Assembly: GCA_938039225.1 (NCBI GenBank)
Contig: CALHVH010000112.1
Coordinates: forward strand, 1 to 11,494
Length of the DNA: 11,494 bases
Source of the DNA: an uncultured Gammaproteobacteria bacterium
GTDB taxonomy: Bacteria; Pseudomonadota; Gammaproteobacteria; Steroidobacterales; JABDMI01
Direction of reading: 5' to 3'
The position numbers and the translations under genes were made by a program. This document shows positions 5,121 to 11,494 of the stretch, piece after piece (position 1 is the first letter of the stretch; each line of letters opens with the position of its first letter). The notes beneath the pieces were generated by a model. That model had not been told where the DNA came from and made no database searches. It was given only the letters and a program-made list of their open reading frames with translations.

Positions 5121-7228
5121 GCCTTACCAGTGACTTTTTAGTTGAACTTGGTACCGAGGAATTACCACCAAAAGCATTACGTGATTTATCTAATGCTTTT
5201 AAAGTCAGTATACAAGCCGGATTAGCCGTACAAAGATTACAACATGGAGATGTGGACGTTTTTGCAACTCCTCGTCGTTTGGCCGTTTTGGTTAAAGATT
5301 TGGACTTACAACAAGCGGATAAGGCTATTGAGCGAAAAGGCCCGCCTGTTGATAGGGCTTTTGATGAAAATAAATTTCCTACCAAAGCAGCAAAAGCATT
5401 TGCTGAAAGTAATGGTGTTGATGTTTATGATTTACATCATGTAAAAATGGGTAAGGGTACTTACTTAGTTTTTCGCGGGTCTGAACAAGGTAAAGCAAGT
5501 AAAGATCTGTTACCAGTGGTTGTGAAAGACGCTTTAGATCAATTACCAATTCCTAAACGCATGCGCTGGGGTAGTCGTAGTGAAAGTTTTGTGCGGCCAG
5601 TGCATTGGTTGTTAATGCTCTTAGGTAAAGAAGTTGTTGATTGTGAAATACTCGGCTTGAGTGCGGGTCGTGTTACTTACGGTCATCGTTTTATGGCACC
5701 ACAAGAGATTAGTATCGAACAACCTTCTGCATATAAAAATCTTCTAGTACACGCTGGTGAAGTGATTCCAAGTTTTTCTGAACGTAGAAAACAGATTGAA
5801 GAACAAGTAATTGACTCGGCACAAAGTGTGGACGGAAAGGCAGTGATTGCTGCTGAGTTATTGAATGAAGTTACCGCATTAGTTGAAAAGCCATATGCAG
5901 TTTTAGGCGAGTTTGATAAGCGTTATTTGGAGTTGCCAGAAGAAGTGCTGATTGAGACCCTACAACAACATCAAAAGTATTTTCCCTTGCGTTCAACAAA
6001 TGGTGAAATTTTAAATAACTTTATTACCATTAGTAATATTCTGAGCAAAGAACCAGAACAAGTTAAATTAGGGAATGAGCGGGTTATTCATCCTCGTTTG
6101 GCTGATGCTGAGTTTTTCTATAAAAACGATTTAAAACGTAGCTTAGAAAGCCGCACTCGTGATTTAGATAAAGTGGTGTTTCAAAAAAATCTAGGATCGA
6201 TTGGTGAAAAAGTTAAACGTATTGAAGCGCTTGGCTTGCACATGTTGCAAGGCTTAGAGGAATCATCAAAAATCAATGCAGACCAAGTAAAACGTGCGGC
6301 GAACTTATGTAAGTGTGATTTGCTAACGGATATGGTGGGAGAGTTCCCTGAGTTACAAGGTGTAATGGGACGTTATTACGCTAGCCATCAAAATGAAAAC
6401 TCCGATGTAGCATTGGCTTTAGATGAACATTATTTGCCTCGTTTCTCAGGCGATGAATTGCCAAGTCATATACTTGGGCAGGTGATTTCTATAGCCGATA
6501 AATTAGATACTATTGTAGGCATTTTTGCCATCGGTAAAAAACCTACCGGAACTCGTGATCCTTTCAGTTTACGTAGACAATCTTTAGGTGTGTTGCGAAT
6601 CATTATTGAGAAAGAGCTTAATTTTGATTTGCGTCATTTGATTGCAGCATCTCTGAAGAATATGCCTGAGGCTCTGCGTAAACCAGAAGTTGCTGAGGAA
6701 GTTTTTGTATACATGCAAGAACGGGCGCGTGGTTACTTCTTAGATCATAATTCCACAAGTGATCAAATTGCTTCTGTCTTTGCGACAAATACAGGTAGTC
6801 CACTCGATATGCACAAACGTTTAGAGGCCTTGCAAAAATTTGTACAAATGCCCGCTGCTCCTAACCTAGCTGCAGCTAATAAGCGTGTTGCTAATATTCT
6901 TAAGAAAAACGCCTCAGTGTTAGATGGTTTGACAAAGGTTGATATTAATATCATGGCAGAAAAGGCAGAATATACGCTTTATCAAGCATTACAAAGTGTT
7001 CACAGTGATGTGGATGGCTTAATGCAAGCACAACGTTATACCGATGTATTGTTACGTTTGGCGCGTTTGAAAGATCCGATTGATGATTTCTTTAATGATG
7101 TAATGGTTATGTCTGAAGACCCTGCTGAGAGGAATAATCGCCTTAGCCTTTTGCAAGACTTCAATACAATTTCTACCAATGTTGCCCACTTATCTTTACT
7201 GGATTTAACGCCAAGTGAAGATAAATAA
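5117..7228 (+). CDS. glyS: Glycine--tRNA ligase beta subunit
   Basis: 703 residues, close to the ~690 of E. coli GlyS. This subunit binds tRNA-Gly and completes the alpha2-beta2 synthetase. It opens with the family signature FLVELGTEELPPKAL (7-21). Later blocks are HPRLADAEFFYKNDL (about 325-339), GVMGRYYA (about 415), the HD-like region with DKLDTIVGIFAIGKKPTGTRDPFSLRR (about 461-487), and a C-terminal alpha-helical, DALR-type anticodon-binding region (about 590-690). The ATG overlaps the glyQ stop and is preceded by TGGAG at 5105-5109 with a 7-nt spacer. The frame is intact throughout. The gmhB start follows 15 bp after the stop. Confidence 0.98.
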   Translation: MSLTSDFLVELGTEELPPKALRDLSNAFKVSIQAGLAVQRLQHGDVDVFATPRRLAVLVKDLDLQQADKAIERKGPPVDRAFDENKFPTKAAKAFAESNGVDVYDLHHVKMGKGTYLVFRGSEQGKASKDLLPVVVKDALDQLPIPKRMRWGSRSESFVRPVHWLLMLLGKEVVDCEILGLSAGRVTYGHRFMAPQEISIEQPSAYKNLLVHAGEVIPSFSERRKQIEEQVIDSAQSVDGKAVIAAELLNEVTALVEKPYAVLGEFDKRYLELPEEVLIETLQQHQKYFPLRSTNGEILNNFITISNILSKEPEQVKLGNERVIHPRLADAEFFYKNDLKRSLESRTRDLDKVVFQKNLGSIGEKVKRIEALGLHMLQGLEESSKINADQVKRAANLCKCDLLTDMVGEFPELQGVMGRYYASHQNENSDVALALDEHYLPRFSGDELPSHILGQVISIADKLDTIVGIFAIGKKPTGTRDPFSLRRQSLGVLRIIIEKELNFDLRHLIAASLKNMPEALRKPEVAEEVFVYMQERARGYFLDHNSTSDQIASVFATNTGSPLDMHKRLEALQKFVQMPAAPNLAAANKRVANILKKNASVLDGLTKVDINIMAEKAEYTLYQALQSVHSDVDGLMQAQRYTDVLLRLARLKDPIDDFFNDVMVMSEDPAERNNRLSLLQDFNTISTNVAHLSLLDLTPSEDK

Positions 7229-7243
7229 ATATAGTTGGTATGT

Positions 7244-7816
7244 ATGACTAAGCGTGCAGCTGTCATCTTAGATAGGGATGGAGTTATTAATCTTGATTCT
7301 GATAGCTATGTAAAAAGTCTGGAAGAATTTAAACTGATTCCTAAAAGTGTGCAAGCCATTGCTGCTTTACATCAATCTGGTTGGCCTGTATTTATTGTTA
7401 CAAATCAGTCTGGTATAGGACGTGGTTATTATGATGAGGCCGTACTAGCCCAGATGCATGCTCAGCTTTACAAACAAGTTCAAGCATTAGGTGGAGATAT
7501 TCAAGCAATTTATTATTGTCCGCACCATCCTAAACTTGAATGTGAATGCCGTAAGCCTAAACCTGGTTTATTTCAACAATTGGCTTTAGAGTATGAAGTT
7601 GATTTAAGTCAGTCTTATTATGTGGGTGATAAGATTACCGATGTAGAAGTGGCACAAGCTGTAAATGCTCAAGCTGTATTAGTCACTACAGGCAAGGGCG
7701 AAAAATTTGTAGAACATGAGTTAGTACTTAAGCATGCTGTTCCCATTTATACTGAGTTGTATGAATTTGCACAGCATTTATTGTCCGATACTTACATTCC
7801 TAAACAATATTCTTAA
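7244..7816 (+). CDS. gmhB: D-glycero-beta-D-manno-heptose 1,7-bisphosphate 7-phosphatase
   Basis: 190 residues (E. coli GmhB 191). This cytosolic HAD phosphatase removes the 7-phosphate during synthesis of ADP-heptose for the LPS inner core. HAD motif I is DRDGVIN with catalytic D10 and D12, motif II is VTNQSGIGRGYY (52-63), motif III is RKPKPG (103-108), and motif IV is YVGDKITD with D129 and D133. The GmhB zinc loop is present: C92 and H94 in CPHHP, then C100 and C102, with a linker shorter than in E. coli. The frame also permits a TTG start at 7235, but the ATG at 7244 puts motif I at the family-typical distance and is preferred. The Shine-Dalgarno is poor. Preference for the beta anomer is inferred from family and LPS context. 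Confidence 0.92.
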   Translation: MTKRAAVILDRDGVINLDSDSYVKSLEEFKLIPKSVQAIAALHQSGWPVFIVTNQSGIGRGYYDEAVLAQMHAQLYKQVQALGGDIQAIYYCPHHPKLECECRKPKPGLFQQLALEYEVDLSQSYYVGDKITDVEVAQAVNAQAVLVTTGKGEKFVEHELVLKHAVPIYTELYEFAQHLLSDTYIPKQYS

Positions 7817-7825
7817 AAACACAGT

Positions 7826-8626
7826 ATGAAATTTATAACCTTTATCCGCTCATTTGTTTTTAATATTCTATTTGCTTTATGTGCAATGGTGTTTGGTACT
7901 TTAGTTATTATCACAGCTCCATTCGGGCGTAATGTGCAATTATATTTTGTTGATAGATACACCGACGCAGTTATGTTGTCCGCCAAGTATAGCGTTGGCC
8001 TAACCTATACTATTGAAGGTGCTGAAAATGTGCCAACAGATGAAGCATGTATCGTGTGGTCAAAACATCAATCAATTTTTGAATGTTATATCCTCCAACA
8101 ATATTTACCAAGACATACCTGGGTTTTTAAAAAAGCACTCTTACACGTGCCATTTTTTGGCTGGGGTCTACGTGCTATTGATCCAGTTCCAATTGATAGA
8201 AAAGGTGGGCGTTCAGCCGTTGAGCAAATTATTGAAAAAGGCTCAGAACGTTTAAAAAAAGGCGTTTGGATAATGTTATTTCCAGAGGGTACACGTATGC
8301 CTGTTGGTAAGACCAGAAAATTTGGACGCAGTGGAGCTTTTCTTTCTCAAAAATCTGGACATAAAATCTTGCCAGTAGCTCATAACTCAGGAGAGTTTTG
8401 GCGAAGAGGGGATCTTTTAATTGATTCCGGTAATGTAACTGTAGTTATCGGTAAGCCAATAGATCCTGAGGGAAAAACTATTGATGAAATCACAATAGAA
8501 GCAAAAACTTGGATTGAAAAAACACAACGTCGTATTAGCCCTATGTATGCTGAAAAAGCAGCCTATTATGAACAACGAGGCGATCAAGATACCTCAGGCG
8601 ATTTGAAAGACAGTCGCAAAACTTAA
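7826..8626 (+). CDS. PlsC-like 1-acylglycerol-3-phosphate / lysophospholipid acyltransferase (copy 1)
   Basis: 266 residues. The protein probably transfers an acyl chain to a lysophosphatidate-type acceptor at the inner membrane. A hydrophobic N-terminal segment (about 9-31, ending APFG) serves as anchor. The acyltransferase motifs follow: KHQSIFE (80-86; H81 with E86, so HX4E instead of the textbook HX4D), PIDRK (122-126), FPEGTR (152-157) and LPVAHN (182-187). The C-terminus is a hydrophilic tail rich in D, K and S. It begins 9 bp after gmhB with no clear Shine-Dalgarno, so translation may be coupled. The next gene is a tandem paralogue. The family call is secure; whether the acceptor is lysophosphatidate (true PlsC), another lysolipid or a lipid A-like molecule cannot be told. 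Confidence 0.88.
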   Translation: MKFITFIRSFVFNILFALCAMVFGTLVIITAPFGRNVQLYFVDRYTDAVMLSAKYSVGLTYTIEGAENVPTDEACIVWSKHQSIFECYILQQYLPRHTWVFKKALLHVPFFGWGLRAIDPVPIDRKGGRSAVEQIIEKGSERLKKGVWIMLFPEGTRMPVGKTRKFGRSGAFLSQKSGHKILPVAHNSGEFWRRGDLLIDSGNVTVVIGKPIDPEGKTIDEITIEAKTWIEKTQRRISPMYAEKAAYYEQRGDQDTSGDLKDSRKT

Positions 8627-8641
8627 TGATGGAGTTTTATT

Positions 8642-9415
8642 ATGAATAAGGCATTTACAGCGGTACGTTCTACTTTAGCTGGTGCAGTTATTATTCCAAG
8701 CACCATGTTAAATTGTTTAATGGTGGTTTTAACCATACCCTTTGGTCACAAGAAGCAGTACGTTTTTGCTCGTAATTGGGCCAATATCGGACACTATGCT
8801 TTATTAGGACTTACTGGTTTAGGATATGAAATTGAAGGCAAGGAGAATTTGCCTGATACACCTAGTGTGGTTCTTATGAAACATCAATCTGCTTGGGAAA
8901 CTATGTTGATTTTTAGAATTGTGCCACAGTTTGTTATTGTGCTTAAACGTGAACTGATGGCAATTCCTGTTTTTGGCCAGGCCTTAAGCCGATTAAAATT
9001 CATTGATATCGATAGAAAGAGTGGCGCCTCAGCAGTATCTCAAGTCATTCAAAAAGGTAGCGAACGTTTAGCCGATGGCTTGTGGGTTTCTATTTTCCCT
9101 GAAGGTACCCGAATGCCCGTTGGGAAAACTAAACGCTTTGGAAAGAGTGGAATACTTTTGGCAAAAGAAGCTAATGTACCATTAGTATTAATTGCTCATA
9201 ATGCTGGCGAGTTCTGGGGTAGTAAATCTCTTATGGTGCACCCAGGTAAGATTAAAGTAATAATCGGTGAGCCTATTATGCCTGATGGAAAAACTGCTGA
9301 TGAAATGCTTGTTGAGGCGACAGCTTGGATGGAAAAAACCATGCGTGAAAATTTTCCTTTGTATAAAGAAAAAGCCGAAGAGTTTGAAGCAATGGAGCAA
9401 AAACAAGCAGCATAA
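8642..9415 (+). CDS. PlsC-like 1-acylglycerol-3-phosphate / lysophospholipid acyltransferase (copy 2)
   Basis: 257 residues and clearly a duplicate of the preceding gene. From residue 81 to 250 the two align without gaps, with 80 of 170 identities by hand count, and H81, E86 and FPEGTR (152-157) fall at the same numbers. The HX4E motif here is KHQSAWE, FIDIDRK (120-126) fills the second block, and LIAHN (183-187) the fourth. A hydrophobic N-terminal anchor spans about 12-34. The ATG at 8642 has a good GGAG at 8631-8634 (7-nt spacer), better than copy 1, so it may be translated independently. Copy 2 has the more canonical W before E and ends with a Lys/Glu-rich helix. It is the last gene of the unit, ending 28 bp before the terminator. 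Confidence 0.88.
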   Translation: MNKAFTAVRSTLAGAVIIPSTMLNCLMVVLTIPFGHKKQYVFARNWANIGHYALLGLTGLGYEIEGKENLPDTPSVVLMKHQSAWETMLIFRIVPQFVIVLKRELMAIPVFGQALSRLKFIDIDRKSGASAVSQVIQKGSERLADGLWVSIFPEGTRMPVGKTKRFGKSGILLAKEANVPLVLIAHNAGEFWGSKSLMVHPGKIKVIIGEPIMPDGKTADEMLVEATAWMEKTMRENFPLYKEKAEEFEAMEQKQAA

Positions 9416-9443
9416 AAAGTTGTTAGCTAAAATACATAGAAAT

Positions 9444-9472
9444 AAAAAAGGCTCCTTAAAGGAGCCTTTTTT
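9444..9472. terminator. Bidirectional rho-independent terminator
   Basis: Six A, then GGCTCC (9450-9455), loop TTAAA, GGAGCC (9461-9466) and six T (9467-9472). The element is symmetric and gives a stem plus U tract on both strands. It lies 29 bp after the acyltransferase stop and 20 bp after the M16 peptidase stop, ending both convergent transcripts. Confidence 0.93.
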
Positions 9473-9492
9473 ATTTAGTCTGAAGTTAGTAT

Positions 9493-11494
9493 TTACAGGA
9501 TGTTGGCGTCTGCATCAACTTCAACAATTTCATATCCAAAGCCACTTAAGCTATCCATGAGTTTAGCTTTGTCACCTACAATTACGATATGCATGTCATC
9601 AAGATTCAAATGCTTTTTAGCTAGGGCATCCGATTCTTCTTTGCTTAGATTAGCAAGAATTGCTTTTTGCTCATCAACAAAACCGTCAGCTAAACCAAAG
9701 GTTTGTATACGAGATAAGAAACCAAGTTTTTGACGTGGGGTTTCATAACTACGAGCATCACGCTGTCCAATAGAGTTCTTTGTAAATTCGAGCTCATCGG
9801 TATTAATGCCTGCCTGGTGGTAATTTTGAATTTCTTTAATGAACTCAGTGAGTGATGCTGCAGTTGCATCGGCACGTACTCCTGCACTTGCTGAGAAACT
9901 ACCATGCTCGAAATCACCACTAAATCCAGAACGTGCACCATAGGTATAACCTTTGTCTTCACGTAAATTGATATTGATTCGTGAATTGAAAGCGCCGCCA
10001 AGTACATAGTTCATTAAACCTAATCGATAAAACTCGCCAGTCGCATCATATGGAATAGCTCGTTTGGCAAGACGTATTTCGGATTGTGCAGCATCTGGCT
10101 TATCTACTAAATAAATTCGTGTCTTTTCAAAAGTAGGAAAAGCCCTTATTGGTGTTGGCGAAACCTCTGGTCCAGTCCATTTAGCAAATACACCTAGTTT
10201 TTTAGTAATTTGTTTTGCAGAGAGATCACTAACTGCAATAACATCAGCGATGGTTGGCGAATAACGAGTGTTATAGTAATGTTTTACATCGTCAAGCGTA
10301 ATATTGGTAACGGTTTCTGTGGTACCCGAACCAGGATAGGCAAAGCTATTGTTTTTACCAAAAAGCAAATAACGATTTACATTACTTGCCGTAGTAGCCG
10401 CTTGTTTTTTAGAAAGCTCAATACCTTCTAAGGTTTGGTCTTTAAGACGCTTGAAGTCTTCTTCAGTAAATGCTGGCTTAAATAACCGCTCAGCTGCAAT
10501 ATCGAGTGTTGCATCAAGGTTTTCAGTTAATGATTTAATATAAATAGTTGAATAATTATCACCAGAATTAAAACTTACTGTAGAGCCTAATTTTGCCAAG
10601 CGATTACTTAACTCTTCATTACTTGATTCTGTTGTGCTTTCTCCAAGCATACCAGCAGTCAGTGCAGCTATACCAACCTTATCTAAAGGCTCATCTCGGT
10701 GTCCAGTTTTGACCCTAAAGCTAATGGCTGTAGTTGGTACCTCAGTATTTTTAGCCGATAAAACCGAGATTCCATTTTTTAGTTTAGTGCGTTCAAGGGC
10801 AGGTAAGCTAACACTTGGGTTTCCTGATGCTTTTGGACGTACACTACGATCTATGCGACTGTTTGCAATACGATAGTCTAGATCGTCTTCTGTGGTCGTT
10901 TCGTATTGTGGCAGTGTTCTTGCTTTATGCACATAGGTATCAGGTTTTGCAACCGTATCTGGCTCGCCTTTTTTAACGATACTTAAGACAACTGCTGGTT
11001 TATTTTTAATGTATTGATTATATACACGTAAAACATCATCCTTTGTTACATTTTCATAACGTGCAACATCTTGTTTAATGTAATTAGGGTTTTTGGTAAA
11101 TGTCTGATAGGCAGCTAACTGAGAAACTTTACCGGACACACTTTCTAAACCATAAATCATGCCCGAAACAATGCTAGCCTTTACCCGTTGGATGTCATCA
11201 TCGTTTACGCCGCGTGTTTCAAACTCAGCTAAGGACTCTCTGATAATTCCATCAAGGTCGCTTAGGGTTTTACCGCTGGCAGGATTTGGTAAGGCTTGAA
11301 TATAAAAAAGACAATCTATTTCCCTACAAAAATGGGTAGAGTTTGCCTGAACCGCCAAGCCATTCTTAACTAAATTCTTATAAAATAAGGATGTTTTACC
11401 ACCACCTAAGATATCAGATAAAACATCTAATGGTGCTTCATCAGGATGGCGTGCTTTTACAGTTGGGAAATTGTAAAACAGCATTGGCAAATTG
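9493..11494 (-). CDS. M16 family zinc peptidase (pitrilysin/insulinase-like), N-terminus outside the window
   Basis: The frame is open to the right edge (reading N-L-P-M-L-F-Y), so about 667 C-terminal residues of a probably ~930-residue two-module M16 protein are visible. Seen in order: the end of the first module's C-terminal M16 domain (VLSDILGGGKTSLFYKNLV to YNQYIKN; 11440-11000), a Lys/Asp-rich linker with ALERTKLKNGISVL, a second M16 N-like domain (about 10800-10300) and its C-terminal partner with LREDKGYTYGARSGF near 9970-9925. The second module carries AALTAGMLGES where an active one has HXXEH, so it is non-catalytic, as usual in such proteins. The expected active HXXEH lies upstream, unseen. 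Family members of this size often carry a signal peptide and act in the periplasm; that cannot be judged here. The substrate is unknown. Confidence 0.9.
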   Translation of the reverse strand, partial: NLPMLFYNFPTVKARHPDEAPLDVLSDILGGGKTSLFYKNLVKNGLAVQANSTHFCREIDCLFYIQALPNPASGKTLSDLDGIIRESLAEFETRGVNDDDIQRVKASIVSGMIYGLESVSGKVSQLAAYQTFTKNPNYIKQDVARYENVTKDDVLRVYNQYIKNKPAVVLSIVKKGEPDTVAKPDTYVHKARTLPQYETTTEDDLDYRIANSRIDRSVRPKASGNPSVSLPALERTKLKNGISVLSAKNTEVPTTAISFRVKTGHRDEPLDKVGIAALTAGMLGESTTESSNEELSNRLAKLGSTVSFNSGDNYSTIYIKSLTENLDATLDIAAERLFKPAFTEEDFKRLKDQTLEGIELSKKQAATTASNVNRYLLFGKNNSFAYPGSGTTETVTNITLDDVKHYYNTRYSPTIADVIAVSDLSAKQITKKLGVFAKWTGPEVSPTPIRAFPTFEKTRIYLVDKPDAAQSEIRLAKRAIPYDATGEFYRLGLMNYVLGGAFNSRININLREDKGYTYGARSGFSGDFEHGSFSASAGVRADATAASLTEFIKEIQNYHQAGINTDELEFTKNSIGQRDARSYETPRQKLGFLSRIQTFGLADGFVDEQKAILANLSKEESDALAKKHLNLDDMHIVIVGDKAKLMDSLSGFGYEIVEVDADANIL

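Noticed and set aside
11488..11490. Translation start of the M16 peptidase at 11490
   Set aside because: The codon is TTG inside an uninterrupted frame that runs to the window edge, and the family's first module is missing, so it is an internal leucine.

Overview
The window looks like a chromosomal core-genome segment of an A+T-rich gammaproteobacterium. The reasons are: a 469-residue GlnA with the E. coli-type adenylylation tyrosine under a sigma-54/NtrC promoter; two-gene (alpha plus beta) glycyl-tRNA synthetase; and the order glyQ-glyS-gmhB-acyltransferase, a gammaproteobacterial neighbourhood (in Pseudomonas it lies near dnaA/gyrB). The genus cannot be fixed from the window. No tRNA, rRNA, IS element, prophage or CRISPR array was seen.

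Layout. (1) Minus strand, 1-2092: two multi-pass membrane proteins, DUF2157 then DUF4401, with an 8-nt gene overlap. A further 8-nt overlap at the left edge suggests that a third gene (probably the GDYXXLXY partner) starts at 14 and runs out of the window. A 29-bp imperfect dyad lies 48-76 bp upstream of the DUF2157 start. (2) Minus strand, 2235-4038: glnA, with a hairpin-plus-terminator 3' UTR, a GG-N10-GC sigma-54 promoter, a possible IHF site and two GCAC-N7-GTGC NtrC sites about three helical turns apart. (3) Plus strand, 4122-9415: a tight five-gene unit, glyQ-glyS-gmhB and two tandem PlsC-like acyltransferases, served by a good sigma-70 promoter in the 455-bp divergent glnA/glyQ region. 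(4) 9444-9472: a symmetric bidirectional terminator between convergent genes. (5) Minus strand, 9493-11494: the C-terminal two thirds of a large M16 (pitrilysin/insulinase-like) peptidase whose N-terminus lies outside the window.

Functionally, glnA is ammonia assimilation under nitrogen control. The glyQS unit couples glycine tRNA charging with a heptose phosphatase for LPS inner core and two acyltransferases that probably act on lysophospholipid or lipid acceptors, so it reads as a translation/envelope growth operon. The least understood part is the DUF2157/DUF4401 membrane cassette. I see no clearly new system; the best leads are that cassette with its dyad, the possible glnA 3'UTR small RNA, and the duplicated HX4E acyltransferases.
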